A stretch of DNA of 64,000 nucleotides from Halonatronum saccharophilum DSM 13868 (GCF_000517025.1 NZ_KI912095.1:208870-272869); one strand, 5' to 3'. Counted from the stretch's first letter, positions 7,026 through 16,206 are shown. The notes: a model not told the origin generated them from the sequence alone. Numbers and translations are program-made.

Positions 7026-9185
7026 TTGAAGATTAATTTAGAGAAGGTCTTAGCAGATGAGCTAAAGTTGAATCTTGGACAAGTTAAAAGAACTATTAAT
7101 TTATTAGATGAAGGAAATACTATCCCCTTTATTGCTCGTTACCGAAAAGAGATGACTGGTAACTTAGATGAGACTCAGTTAAGGAATTTAAATGACAGGT
7201 TAGATTATTTAAGGAGACTAGAAGAGAGAAAAGAAGAAGTTTTAGCATCCATCGATAAGCAAGATAAGTTGACTGAAGAATTAGAAAGGAAGATAGGAGG
7301 TGCTACTAAGTTACAAGAGGTAGAGGATTTATACAGGCCTTACAAACAAAAGAGGAAGACCAGAGCTACTAAGGCAAAGGAGAAAGGGTTAGATCCTTTA
7401 GCTCAAACCTTTCTAGCTCAAGAAGTCAGTTCTGGGTCACTTGAAGAGTTGGCCCAGAAATTTGTAGATGAAGATAAAGGTTTAGATAGCATTGAGGACG
7501 TTTTAGCTGGTGTTAGAGATATTATTGCTGAGTATGTGGCTGATAGTCCAGAAAGTAGACAGATGGCTAGAGAAATAACTTTCAATTATGGTACTTTATT
7601 ATCAGAGTTAAAAGTAGAACCTAAGGAGCGCACACCTTATGAAGATTATTATGAATATAAAGAGGGGATCAGTAAAGTGCCTCCATATAGAACAATGGCT
7701 ATTAATAGAGGTGAGAAGGAAGGTGTTTTAAGAATCAAGGTCGGTGCAGATGAAGATAGAGTTATCAAGAAATTAGAAGATGAATTTATTACTGGGAATT
7801 CGATATTTAAAGAGGAGATAAAAGAAGCTATTGCAGATGCTTATAAAAGGTTGGTTGGCCCGGCTATTGAAAGAGAGGTTAGAAATTACTTAACTGATAA
7901 AGCAGAAGATCATGCAATAGATGTATTTGTCAAAAATCTAAGAAACCTTTTGTTACAACCTCCTTTATCTAAGGTTAGAGTTTTAGCTATAGATCCAGCT
8001 TATAGGACTGGTTGTAAAGTAGTTGTTTTGAACCAGTTTGGAGATTTTTTAGAGAAAAATACTATATATCCACATTCACCTCAAGAAAGGATGAAAGAAG
8101 CTAAAGAAAAATTAATAGGGTTAATTAAAGAGTATAAAATAGAGGTTGTTGCTATTGGAAATGGTACGGCATCTAGAGAGACTGAACTTATGGTAGCTGA
8201 GATTATTGAAGAGGTTGGAGGTGACTTAAAGTATATTATTATAAGTGAAGCTGGGGCTTCTGTTTATTCTGCGTCTCCATTGGCAAAAAAAGAATTTCCT
8301 GAGCTAAACGTCTCGATACGAGGAGCTATTTCTATTGGTAGAAGGTTACAGGATCCTTTGGCAGAATTAGTAAAAATTGATCCTAAGAGTATAGGGGTTG
8401 GAATGTATCAACATGATATCAGTTCAGTTAAATTAGAAAAATCTTTAGGTGAGGTAGTAGAATCAGTAGTTAATCATGTTGGAGTTGATTTAAATACAGC
8501 TTCTACTTCTTTGCTAGAATACGTGGCAGGTATAAATTCTAGTGTGGCAAAGAATATAATTAAATATAGAGAAGAAAATGGTGGGTTTAAGAGTAGAAAG
8601 GAGTTAAAAGAGGTATATCGTCTAGGGCCAAAGACTTTCTTGCAGGCAGCAGGATTTTTGAAGGTTAAAGAGGGTAATAATCCATTAGACCAAACTTCTA
8701 TCCATCCTGAATCTTATAGTGTGGCAAAAAAGTTGTTAGAAGATTTAGGTTTTGGTTTAGAAAGTTTAAAAGATAAAAATGAATTAAGAGATTTACGAGA
8801 AAAAATTAAAGATTTTGATCTAAAAGAGGTTTCAGAAGAATTAGACATAGGTATGCTTACTTTAAAGGATATTGTAGATTCCGTATTGAAGCCAGGCCGT
8901 GATCCAAGGGAGGATCTAGCTAAACCTATATTTAGAAGTGACATTTTAAAACTGGAAGAATTAAAGGAAGGTATGATTTTGCAAGGAACTGTTCGTAATG
9001 TAGTTGATTTTGGGGCCTTTGTAGATGTTGGGGTTAAAGAAGATGGTTTAGTTCATATATCTCAGATGAGCAATGAGTATGTGGAAGATCCTTTAGATAT
9101 AGTAGAAGTAGGAGATGTAGTAGAAGTGAAAGTGCTGTCTGTAGAGTTAGAGCGAGGGAGAATATCTTTGACTATGAAGGGTTAA
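7026..9185 (+). CDS. tex: RNA-binding transcription accessory protein Tex
   Basis: 719 residues in the Tex layout: N-terminal helical region (1-about 310), RNase H-like YqgF domain (VRVLAIDPAYRTGCKVVVLN, starting about 318), helix-hairpin-helix region (about 490-560; AGINSSVAKNIIKYREENGG) and a C-terminal S1 domain (about 650-719; EGMILQGTVRNVVDFGAFVDVG). Tex binds structured RNA and acts in transcription. The start is TTG 7026, supported by GGAGGTAA immediately upstream; no ATG in frame is better placed. Inserted between divIC and the yabR-like S1 gene, 30 bases after divIC. Confidence 0.95.
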   Translation: MKINLEKVLADELKLNLGQVKRTINLLDEGNTIPFIARYRKEMTGNLDETQLRNLNDRLDYLRRLEERKEEVLASIDKQDKLTEELERKIGGATKLQEVEDLYRPYKQKRKTRATKAKEKGLDPLAQTFLAQEVSSGSLEELAQKFVDEDKGLDSIEDVLAGVRDIIAEYVADSPESRQMAREITFNYGTLLSELKVEPKERTPYEDYYEYKEGISKVPPYRTMAINRGEKEGVLRIKVGADEDRVIKKLEDEFITGNSIFKEEIKEAIADAYKRLVGPAIEREVRNYLTDKAEDHAIDVFVKNLRNLLLQPPLSKVRVLAIDPAYRTGCKVVVLNQFGDFLEKNTIYPHSPQERMKEAKEKLIGLIKEYKIEVVAIGNGTASRETELMVAEIIEEVGGDLKYIIISEAGASVYSASPLAKKEFPELNVSIRGAISIGRRLQDPLAELVKIDPKSIGVGMYQHDISSVKLEKSLGEVVESVVNHVGVDLNTASTSLLEYVAGINSSVAKNIIKYREENGGFKSRKELKEVYRLGPKTFLQAAGFLKVKEGNNPLDQTSIHPESYSVAKKLLEDLGFGLESLKDKNELRDLREKIKDFDLKEVSEELDIGMLTLKDIVDSVLKPGRDPREDLAKPIFRSDILKLEELKEGMILQGTVRNVVDFGAFVDVGVKEDGLVHISQMSNEYVEDPLDIVEVGDVVEVKVLSVELERGRISLTMKG

Positions 9186-9189
9186 TTAG

Positions 9190-9218
9190 TTGACATCTAG
9201 TGATTGGTGTTATATAAT
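9190..9218 (+). promoter_or_regulatory. Sigma-A promoter of yabR-like gene
   Basis: TTGACA (9190-9195), 17 bases, TATAAT (9213-9218): a consensus promoter. The -35 box is inside one arm of an inverted repeat (TGACATCTAG at 9191 with CTAGATGTTA at 9232). Confidence 0.85.
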
Positions 9219-9276
9219 GTAATGGATTAATCTAGATGTTAATAATTATAAAATTTATGAGGAGGATTTTTAAAGA

Positions 9277-9648
9277 ATGTCAATTGAGGTTGGAAGTGTT
9301 GTAGAGGGAAAAGTTACTGGGATCACTAATTTTGGTGCGTTTGTTGAGTTAGATGGAGGTGAGACCGGGTTAATCCACATTTCCGAAGTGGCTGATACTT
9401 ATGTTAAAGATGTTAATAATTTCTTAAAGATGAATGAAATTGTTAATGTTAAGGTTATATCTATCGATGATAAAGGAAAGATAGGACTATCCATCAAACA
9501 GATAGAAGCTCCTAAAAAGAAGAAGAAGAAGTTTAGAGAACCTAAACCATCCTTTGATGATATGATGGAGAACTTCTTAAAAGATAGTAACCAAAGGCAA
9601 CAAGATCTAAAGAGAAGTCTGGAAAAGAGAAGCGGGAATAGTAATTAA
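9277..9648 (+). CDS. yabR: S1-domain RNA-binding protein (YabR / general stress protein 13 type)
   Basis: 123 residues with one S1 domain (residues 3-75; GSVVEGKVTGITNFGAFVEL, GLIHISEVA, GKIGLSIK) and a basic, disordered C-terminal tail containing KKKKKKFREP. Members bind RNA or ribosomes. It keeps the YabR position between divIC and spoIIE. Own consensus promoter and following terminator indicate monocistronic expression. GAGGAGG precedes ATG 9277. Confidence 0.9.
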   Translation: MSIEVGSVVEGKVTGITNFGAFVELDGGETGLIHISEVADTYVKDVNNFLKMNEIVNVKVISIDDKGKIGLSIKQIEAPKKKKKKFREPKPSFDDMMENFLKDSNQRQQDLKRSLEKRSGNSN

Positions 9649-9657
9649 TATATATTG

Positions 9658-9690
9658 ACACCCTCAATTTTTTTGGGGGTGTTTGTTTGT
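9658..9690 (+). terminator. Terminator after yabR
   Basis: ACACCCTCAA (9658-9667) pairs with TTGGGGGTGT (9673-9682), one G-T pair, followed by TTTGTTTGT. Confidence 0.85.
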
Positions 9691-9822
9691 ATATAGTAAT
9701 AAAGCGGAGCTTTATTACTAGTGTCTGTGTCAGTAGTCAGTGTCAGTAAAACCTTAAGAACTATAGGTTTATTAGGTTTTGATTTTCACTGACACAGACT
9801 ACTGACACTTAATTACTATATA
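9690..9822. repeat. Fold-back element, copy A (REP core plus tandem-repeat arms)
   Basis: Ends are inverted (TATATAGTAAT at 9690, AATTACTATATA at 9810). Inside: the REP palindrome (9694-9720), a left arm of degenerate 6-7-bp units (GTCAGTA/GTCAGTG, about 9721-9748), a core with AAAACCTTAAG and AGGTTTTGATTTT, and a right arm of the inverse units (CACTGACACAGACTACTGAC, 9787 on). The copy at 40.75 kb has the same ends, REP and core but different arm units. Confidence 0.8.
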
Positions 9823-9880
9823 GCAAAACGGGTTATATTAGTTAATATGGATAAAATATATTTAAAGAAGGAGCGATTAT

Positions 9881-10447
9881 ATGAATTATAATGAAGAAGA
9901 CTTGAAAGTTTTAGAAGCGCAATTAGGAAGAAGACCTAGAAATTTAGTGAAAGTTGCTAAGAGGTGCAAGGGTGGGAGACCTCAAGTTATTGTTAGTAGT
10001 CCAATTTTAGAAAAAAAGGATAGTGTGGGGGTGTTTCCTACTACTCTTTGGCTTAGTTGTAAAGAGCTTAATTATAGAATAGGTAAACTTGAAGGAAAAG
10101 GGTTAGTACAAGAGATACAAGAGAAGATAAAAGAAGACAAAGACTTAAATCATCGGTTAGAAGAAGCTCATAGAGATTATGCAAAATATAGATTAGAATT
10201 GGTTGAAGATGAGCGATTAAAGCAATTAAAGGAGAAAAATCCGGGCCAACACCGAGTTCTAAGCCAATCTGGTGTAGGAGGTATAATGGAATTTGACGGG
10301 ATTAAATGTTTGCATACTCATTATGCTCACTATTTAGTCAATCCTAATAATCCTGTCGGTAAGATAGTAGATAAGTTATTGAAGGAGGAATATGGTGAGA
10401 TTAATCCAAAAGATTGTTGCCTATCTTTGGAGGGGGAGGAAATATAA
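9881..10447 (+). CDS. DUF501-family protein
   Basis: 188 residues matching DUF501 (LGRRPRNLVKVAKRCKGGRPQVIVSSP, residues about 14-40; CLHTHYAHYLVNPNNPVG near 145-162). The function of the family is unknown; conserved His/Cys residues in the C-terminal part suggest a metal or catalytic site. The stop codon overlaps the ATG of the Ppx/GppA gene by one base, so the two are translationally coupled, an arrangement known from other Firmicutes and Actinobacteria. The start ATG 9881 has GAAGGAGCG upstream. Confidence 0.9.
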   Translation: MNYNEEDLKVLEAQLGRRPRNLVKVAKRCKGGRPQVIVSSPILEKKDSVGVFPTTLWLSCKELNYRIGKLEGKGLVQEIQEKIKEDKDLNHRLEEAHRDYAKYRLELVEDERLKQLKEKNPGQHRVLSQSGVGGIMEFDGIKCLHTHYAHYLVNPNNPVGKIVDKLLKEEYGEINPKDCCLSLEGEEI

Positions 10448-11325
10448 TGGCAATTGGAGCAATTGATATTGGTACTAATTCAGTTAGGTTATTGGTAGGT
10501 CATAAGAACGATGACAAGGTTAAGACTTTGGAAGCTAAGTTAAGGACACCAAGATTAGGTGAAGGTGTTGATAAGACTAAAATATTAAACGGTAAAGCGA
10601 TTAAGAGAACAATAGATGTACTAAAAGAGTACAAAAATATTATAAAAAATTATAATGGTGAAATTTATGCTGTTGCCACCAGTGCAGTTAGGTCAGCAAA
10701 AAATAAAGATCAATTTTTAAAGAGTGTAAAAGAAGAGGTTGGTATAGAGATTGATATTGTATCTGGAGAAGAGGAAGCTAGACTGTCATACTTAGGTCTT
10801 CTTTCTTCCTTTGATAATGATTTTCAAGGGTCATTAACTATAGATATTGGGGGAGGTAGCACAGAGTTTATCTTTGCCAATAAAGATAGGGTAGAGAATT
10901 ACTTTAGTATTGATTTAGGAGCTCTTAGATTAACTGAGAGTTATGGAGGTGATCTAGATAATATCTTTAAAGAGGTAAAGAAATCACTAAAGAATATAAA
11001 TATATATAAAGAAGTAAAGACCTTATTTGGTGTTGGAGGAACAGTAACAACTTTAGCTGCTATAGAAAAGAAACTAGAAGCTTATAACAAAGATATTGTT
11101 CATGGTACAATATTAGATAAAGAAAGTATAGAGAAGATATTTAATAGACTAAGTTCTTTATCTCCAAAAGAGAGAGTTAAGGTTAAAGGTTTAACTCCTA
11201 AAAGAGCAGATATTATCCTAGGTGGTATAATAATTTTACTTGGAATAATGGAAAGATTTAAGGTGGGTAATTTAAAAGTAAGTGATGCTGGAATCTTAGA
11301 AGGGATAATTTACGACAAAGATTGA
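10447..11325 (+). CDS. ppx: Ppx/GppA exopolyphosphatase / pppGpp phosphohydrolase
   Basis: 292 residues with the ASKHA-fold motifs of Ppx/GppA: phosphate-1 loop GAIDIGTNSVRLLVG at the N-terminus, SGEEEARLSYLG (about 111), and the second loop LTIDIGGGSTEFIF (about 128-141). It hydrolyses polyphosphate or pppGpp; which one cannot be told, and it is a short single-domain form. I take ATG 10447 because it overlaps the upstream stop (TAATG) and follows GGAGGGGGAGG; an ATG 33 bases earlier lies inside the ribosome-site region. Confidence 0.9.
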   Translation: MAIGAIDIGTNSVRLLVGHKNDDKVKTLEAKLRTPRLGEGVDKTKILNGKAIKRTIDVLKEYKNIIKNYNGEIYAVATSAVRSAKNKDQFLKSVKEEVGIEIDIVSGEEEARLSYLGLLSSFDNDFQGSLTIDIGGGSTEFIFANKDRVENYFSIDLGALRLTESYGGDLDNIFKEVKKSLKNINIYKEVKTLFGVGGTVTTLAAIEKKLEAYNKDIVHGTILDKESIEKIFNRLSSLSPKERVKVKGLTPKRADIILGGIIILLGIMERFKVGNLKVSDAGILEGIIYDKD

Positions 11326-11403
11326 AAATACTATTTATTATTAGTAAAACAGAGAAAATAGGAGTTAAATAGATTTAATGACTTGAAATAATCAAAATAA
11401 TAA

Positions 11404-11432
11404 TTGACTATTAGGGTTAATATATATATAAT
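11404..11432 (+). promoter_or_regulatory. Promoter of tRNA cluster
   Basis: TTGACT (11404-11409), 17 bases, TATAAT (11427-11432), about 34 bases upstream of tRNA-Leu. Confidence 0.75.
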
Positions 11433-11465
11433 ACTAGATGTGCCTAAGGAAAAGATTAAAAGTAA

Positions 11466-11553
11466 GCCGAGGTGGCGGAATAGGCAGACGCATCGGACTT
11501 AAAATCCGGTGGGCTTTTAGCCCGTGTCGGTTCGAACCCGACCCTCGGTACCA
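11466..11553 (+). tRNA. tRNA-Leu (anticodon TAA)
   Basis: Acceptor GCCGAGG/CCTCGGT, long variable arm of a class II tRNA (GGGCTTTTAGCCC), anticodon stem GGACT..., loop with TAA, T-loop GGTTCGAACCC and encoded CCA end. Confidence 0.97.
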
Positions 11554-11560
11554 CTTACAA

Positions 11561-11650
11561 GTTAACAATTGACAATTGATAATTGAAAGTTAAAAAGATT
11601 TAAAAGACTCAAGGTCTTAACTATCAATTGACCACTATCAATTATCAACT
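11561..11650. repeat. Heptad fold-back repeat between tRNA-Leu and tRNA-fMet
   Basis: Left arm: AATTGAC, AATTGAT, AATTGAA in tandem (about 11565-11590). Right arm is the inverse (ATCAATT units, 11619-11650). The whole could fold into one hairpin with a loop of about 27 bases, separating the two tRNAs in the transcript. Confidence 0.75.
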
Positions 11651-11659
11651 AAATAATGT

Positions 11660-11735
<76 letters not shown>

Positions 11736-11790
11736 AAATGTAAAGATTTTTTAGAATAGGGAGTGCCTCTGGTGCAACCATTTTTCGAGT

Positions 11791-11887
11791 TTAAAGTTGA
11801 GAATTGATAATTGAAAGTTAAGTTCAAGTTCTTTAAGAAAGTTCTTAAGGTTTTAACTATCAACTATCAATTATAAACTATCAATTT
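11791..11887. repeat. Heptad fold-back repeat between the two Met tRNAs
   Basis: Same kind as the preceding one: GAATTGATAATTGAAAGTT on the left (about 11801-11819) and ACTATCAACTATCAATTAT units on the right (11856-11887). The two tRNA spacers are related but not identical. Confidence 0.75.
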
Positions 11888-11897
11888 GAAATATCGT

Positions 11898-11974
11898 GGC
11901 GGTGTAGCTCAGCTGGCTAGAGCATACGGTTCATACCCGTAGAGTCGGGGGTTCAAGTCCCTCCGCCGCTACCA
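11898..11974 (+). tRNA. Elongator tRNA-Met (anticodon CAT)
   Basis: GGCGGTG/CGCCGCT acceptor, anticodon arm TACGG-TTCATAC-CCGTA, T-arm GGGGGTTCAAGTCCC and encoded CCA. Body resembles elongator Met tRNA of Bacillus rather than the tRNA-Ile that needs lysidine. Confidence 0.93.
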
Positions 11975-12001
11975 AATTAGAATTTAATAATAATTTATAT
12001 A

Positions 12002-12034
12002 AAAAACATCTCCAGATTCTGGAGGTGTTTTTGT
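12002..12034 (+). terminator. Terminator of tRNA cluster
   Basis: AACATCTCCAGA pairs with TCTGGAGGTGTT, followed by TTTG TTATTTT. Confidence 0.88.
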
Positions 12035-12072
12035 TATTTTGTCTTAATTTTTGGAACGGTAATCTACTTTTG

Positions 12073-12105
12073 TTGACAAGATTCCCCTCAGACAAAGTGT
12101 ATAAT
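12073..12105 (+). promoter_or_regulatory. spoIIE promoter with 21-bp spacer (Spo0A-type)
   Basis: TTGACA (12073-12078) and TATAAT (12100-12105) are both perfect but 21 bases apart. B. subtilis spoIIE and spoIIG promoters have the same abnormal spacing and are used only with Spo0A-P. The -35 region GTTGACA differs from the reverse 0A-box TTCGACA at two positions. Direct Spo0A control is inferred. Confidence 0.75.
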
Positions 12106-12156
12106 ATAGATTATAAGGAAAAAAAAGGAAATAAAAAATATTGAGGGGGATGTATC

Positions 12157-14553
12157 TTGAAAAGTATCGATGTACCAATTTATCAAAGGCAAAATAGTTT
12201 AAAGTCAGAAGAGAAGAAGGATGGCCTATTAAAAAGGATTTACAATAAGGTGCCTTATTTTGATTTGAGTTTTGGAGTATTAGCTTTTTTATTTGCTAGA
12301 ACCATAATATTAGACTCTCTAATGCCTTTTGGATTTATATTTTTTAGTATTTTCTTCTTCCAAAAAGAGAAGAAGATGATAGGGCTACAAAGAGCTGTTT
12401 TTATTTTATTAGGAGTCTCTTTGGGTTATATAAGCCAGTTGGGTCTATATTCAATTAAGTACTTGGCTGCTATTATTATTTTAATAGCTACTATTAAAAA
12501 TAAAGAGGTAATTAATGATTTCAGATATTCATTGTTAGCTACATTAAGCTTCTTGATTTGTCAATTACCACAACTTATCTTTGCTTCTTCGACAGTTGAA
12601 TTTATTTCGTCGTCTTCTGAGGTTTTACTAGTTTTTTTGATTACAATTATGGCTATTAGAATATTGCCAGATGTTTTGATTTATTTAGAAGATAAGGATG
12701 AAGGAGTAATTGTTAGAATTGTATTGGCTTCTTTTGTAGTGGCTTTATTCTTTAGTGGAGTACCAATTGAGATTTTTGGGGATATAAATATTGTTCGCTT
12801 AATCGCATCCTATTTGATAATGTTGGCAGCTTTTGTATCAGGGCCAAATTTAGCAACGTTACTTGGAGTATCTCTTGGCTTTATATATAGTATTGTTAAT
12901 TTAAGTCCTTATCCTTTAATTGGTAATTATGCTTTAGCAGGTTTAATTTCTGGTAATTTTAAAAATCAAAAGAAGTTAGGCGTGATTAGTGGGTTTATAA
13001 TAAGTAATTTAATTTATGTGATTTTTATCAATAACTCAGATTATATTACTGTACTAATGAGAGAAGGTATGTTAGCGGGTTTGGTCTTCTTATTAACACC
13101 TAAAAAGTTAATACCATCTTTAGATTTTTTAAAGAAGGACAAGCTAAGAAGTGAACGAATTGAGGATAAAAAGTGGGGAGATTATCTAAGTTATAGAATA
13201 GAGAATTTTTCTAAAATTTTTGAAGAATTATTTGATTCCTTTTCAGGTGGTATTGTTGTAAATAAGAAGGATGAGGTTGAGAATGTAGGTACCTTTATGG
13301 ACCTTTTAACAGATAAGGTATGTAAAGGATGTGATTTGTATAGTTCTTGTTGGCAAAAATCTTTTTATGATACTTATAGTTCTTTGTTTAACCTATTGAA
13401 TCTAGCTGAAACCAAAGGAGAAGTAACTCTAGGAGATTTAGATAAGGTTATGAGTATTAATTGTTCTCAAAAGATAAAATTATCTACGAATATAAATGAA
13501 TTTATTAAAATGCATGAATTGAATAGTTATTGGAGGTCTAGACTAGATAATAGTGAAAAGGTTTTGTTGGATCAGTTATCTGGAATGTCCAATATTATTA
13601 ATGATTTATCTAATGAGATTAATTTGGATATTAAACTAGATAATGATATCAAGGAGAGAGTCTGTTGTATTTTAGAGAATAATGGTTTTATAATTAAGGA
13701 GGTTTTAGCTAGTAATTATGATGATGAAGATTTAGAGTTGACTATTAGAAAGATTAGCTGTAATGGTAATGATAGATGTATTAAGAAGATGGTACCTCTG
13801 TTAAATAGCAAGTTAAACCTTAATTTAGAAAGAACTTGGAATGAGTGTGGAGCAGAGCTGGGTAAGACTAATTGTGTTTGTAGGTTGGCCCCTGCTTCTA
13901 GATATAAGTTTGAAGGTGGAGTTTCAACATTAAGTTCTTCTAAGGAAGGGGTTTCGGGAGATCATTATACTTTCTTTAACCAAAAAAATAGAAGATTTGT
14001 AGCGATTTTAAGTGATGGTATGGGTGTTGGTGCTAAAGCTCATAAGGAGAGTAAAGCAGCAGTATCTCTTTTGAAGAAAATGTTGGAGGCTGGTTTGGAT
14101 TATGAATTTGCTTTACATACAGTAAATTCTACCCTTTGTCTACGTTCTAGTGAAGATACTTTTGCCACTGTAGATCTCTTTAGCGTCGATTCTAAGACTG
14201 GAAGAGGAGAGTTTGTTAAAGTAGGCTCGGCTTCTAGCTTTATTAAAAGAGGTAGTGACATTAGTATGATCAAATCAACCTCTCTGCCAATTGGTATTTT
14301 AAATAAAGTAGATATAGAACCTAATTCATTACAGTTGCAAGATAAAGATATGATCATTATGATGAGTGATGGAGTCTTAGATACTAATGACAATTTAACT
14401 ATAAAAGAAGAGTGGATATTAAAGATTCTTAAAAATAATTTGATTAATGATCCACAATCTTTGGCCCAATATATATTAGATAAGGCTGCAAGTGAAGGAA
14501 ATAATAATAGTGATGATATGACGGTTCTTGTAATTAAGGTGGATAAATGTTAA
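12157..14553 (+). CDS. spoIIE: Stage II sporulation protein E (SpoIIE) phosphatase
   Basis: 798 residues: about ten hydrophobic segments in the first 330 residues, a central regulatory region containing a cysteine-rich stretch (CKGCDLYSSCW, near 390), and a C-terminal PP2C serine phosphatase domain (about 590-798) with the metal motifs ILSDGMG, MMSDGVLD and SDDMTVLV. In Bacillus it sits at the polar septum and dephosphorylates SpoIIAA to activate sigma-F. The TTG start at 12157 is supported by GAGGGGGA upstream. Position before tilS-hpt-ftsH is the standard Firmicutes order. Confidence 0.96.
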   Translation: MKSIDVPIYQRQNSLKSEEKKDGLLKRIYNKVPYFDLSFGVLAFLFARTIILDSLMPFGFIFFSIFFFQKEKKMIGLQRAVFILLGVSLGYISQLGLYSIKYLAAIIILIATIKNKEVINDFRYSLLATLSFLICQLPQLIFASSTVEFISSSSEVLLVFLITIMAIRILPDVLIYLEDKDEGVIVRIVLASFVVALFFSGVPIEIFGDINIVRLIASYLIMLAAFVSGPNLATLLGVSLGFIYSIVNLSPYPLIGNYALAGLISGNFKNQKKLGVISGFIISNLIYVIFINNSDYITVLMREGMLAGLVFLLTPKKLIPSLDFLKKDKLRSERIEDKKWGDYLSYRIENFSKIFEELFDSFSGGIVVNKKDEVENVGTFMDLLTDKVCKGCDLYSSCWQKSFYDTYSSLFNLLNLAETKGEVTLGDLDKVMSINCSQKIKLSTNINEFIKMHELNSYWRSRLDNSEKVLLDQLSGMSNIINDLSNEINLDIKLDNDIKERVCCILENNGFIIKEVLASNYDDEDLELTIRKISCNGNDRCIKKMVPLLNSKLNLNLERTWNECGAELGKTNCVCRLAPASRYKFEGGVSTLSSSKEGVSGDHYTFFNQKNRRFVAILSDGMGVGAKAHKESKAAVSLLKKMLEAGLDYEFALHTVNSTLCLRSSEDTFATVDLFSVDSKTGRGEFVKVGSASSFIKRGSDISMIKSTSLPIGILNKVDIEPNSLQLQDKDMIIMMSDGVLDTNDNLTIKEEWILKILKNNLINDPQSLAQYILDKAASEGNNNSDDMTVLVIKVDKC

Positions 14554-14600
14554 TATTAAATAAAAATAATATTTTAAGCAGGAAACTTGCTTTTTATGTT

Positions 14601-14640
14601 GAAGATTAAAGATTAAGGTGTAACAGTATCTTTAATCTTC
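14601..14640. repeat. Inverted repeat of AAGATTA heptads
   Basis: GAAGATTAAAGA (14601-14612) and TCTTTAATCTTC (14629-14640) are perfect inverses. The left part is the 7-bp unit AAGATTA in tandem. No T-run follows, so it is probably a member of the heptad fold-back family rather than a terminator. Confidence 0.6.
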
Positions 14641-14790
14641 AAACGTTCACATATTTACAGGGTGATTAATATAGGATGTTATTACTTTATCTTTTTTAGG
14701 TATGGTAATTATATTATTAGAATATATTAAATTAGAGGGGGATATAAATTAAGAAAGGCTCTTTAGTTAAGAGCTCTTCTTGAGTTTAAG

Positions 14791-16194
14791 ATGGAATTAA
14801 TAGATAAAGTAGAGGAGACCATTAATAAGTATGAACTTTTTAATTATGGAGACAGGGTTTTAGTAGGGGTATCAGGAGGGCCTGATTCCCTAGCTTTATT
14901 ACATATTTTAGATAGTTTAAAGGATAAGTATGGATTATACCTACATATTGCTCATTTGGATCATAGGATAAGGGGTGTTGATTCACAGGAAGATGCTCAG
15001 TTTGTTCGAAGTTTTGGAGAACAATTAGATATTTCTGTGAGTATTAAAGAGTATGATGTTAAAAATTATAGTCAAAAAGAAGGACTGTCATTAGAGGATG
15101 CAGCTAGAAGGATAAGGTATGAATTTTTTTATGATCTTTCTAAAAAGTTAGAGATTGATAAGATAGCTTTAGGTCATCATCTAAAAGATCAAGCTGAAAC
15201 GGTTTTGATGAAGTTTATACGTGGGGCTGGTTTGAAGGGGTTAGGCGGTATTAGACCTAAAATCAAGAATATTGTTAGACCTTTACTTGAAGTTGAAAGA
15301 GAAGAGATTGAAAAATATTGTCAGGTTAATTTATTAAATCCTAGAATTGATCAGAGTAATTTTGATAAATCTTATTTTAGAAATAAGGTTCGTTTGGAGT
15401 TGATACCTTTTTTAATAGAAGGTTATAATAGTAACCTTATACCTACACTGGATCGAACTGCGAATCTTTTAAGAGAAGAAGAGGATTTTTTGCAGAGTTA
15501 TGTAAAAGAGAAGCTAGATAAAATAGTTTTATCTAAAGAGAATAAAGTAATTGCTTTAGATGTTAATAGGTTGTCACAAGAGCATATTGCTATTAAGCGT
15601 CGGATGGTTAGGGAAGTATTAAAGATACTTAAGGGAGATTGTAAGGATTTTTATTATAAGCATATAGAGGATGTCTTGGGTTTTCTGGTAAGAGGTGAGA
15701 CGGGGGCAAGTATTGATTTGCCAAGAGAAGTTAAGGTCTCTCTAAATTATGGTCAAATTATATTTAGTCTTGGTAGACTAGGTAAAGAAGTAGATGATTT
15801 TAGTTATAAGTTGGATGTTCAAGAAGGTAAATTAGCTGAAATTGATAAGTTTGGTTTGAAAGTAAGGTTTGAGATTGTAGAGGCTAAGAGTTATCCTTGG
15901 AGAGAGAGATTAGGAGATTCTTCTGTTGGATTATTTGATTACAATAATATTGGAGAAAAAATTATTATCAGAGGGCGTCAAGATGGTGATCGTTTTTATC
16001 CTTTAGGTATGAAAGGATCTAAGAAGGTTAAGGATTTTTTAATCGATCAAAAAGTTCCTTTGTTTAAAAGAGACAATATTCCTATATTTACTAATCAAAA
16101 AGGGGATATATTTTGGGTTGGAGGATTTAGAATAGATAATAGATTTAAGATAAAGGATGAAACAGATAAGATACTAATCATTGAAATAATTTAG
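14791..16194 (+). CDS. tilS: tRNA(Ile)-lysidine synthase
   Basis: 467 residues. The N-terminal PP-loop SGGPDS (28-33) binds ATP, followed by the HLDH motif and the LGHHLKDQAETVLM segment typical of TilS; C-terminal domain (about 390-467) includes GDRFYPLGMKGSKKVKDFLI. It converts C34 of the CAT-anticodon tRNA-Ile into lysidine. ATG 14791 has only a weak ribosome site (TTGAGTTTAAG), and the 237-base gap upstream has no better start. Twelve bases separate it from hpt. Confidence 0.95.
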   Translation: MELIDKVEETINKYELFNYGDRVLVGVSGGPDSLALLHILDSLKDKYGLYLHIAHLDHRIRGVDSQEDAQFVRSFGEQLDISVSIKEYDVKNYSQKEGLSLEDAARRIRYEFFYDLSKKLEIDKIALGHHLKDQAETVLMKFIRGAGLKGLGGIRPKIKNIVRPLLEVEREEIEKYCQVNLLNPRIDQSNFDKSYFRNKVRLELIPFLIEGYNSNLIPTLDRTANLLREEEDFLQSYVKEKLDKIVLSKENKVIALDVNRLSQEHIAIKRRMVREVLKILKGDCKDFYYKHIEDVLGFLVRGETGASIDLPREVKVSLNYGQIIFSLGRLGKEVDDFSYKLDVQEGKLAEIDKFGLKVRFEIVEAKSYPWRERLGDSSVGLFDYNNIGEKIIIRGRQDGDRFYPLGMKGSKKVKDFLIDQKVPLFKRDNIPIFTNQKGDIFWVGGFRIDNRFKIKDETDKILIIEII

Positions 16195-16206
16195 GAGGAA
16201 TAACAT

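Noticed and set aside
11898-11974. Third tRNA with CAT anticodon as tRNA-Ile needing lysidine
   Set aside because: The tilS gene is nearby, but body sequence and anticodon arm agree with elongator tRNA-Met of Bacillus.
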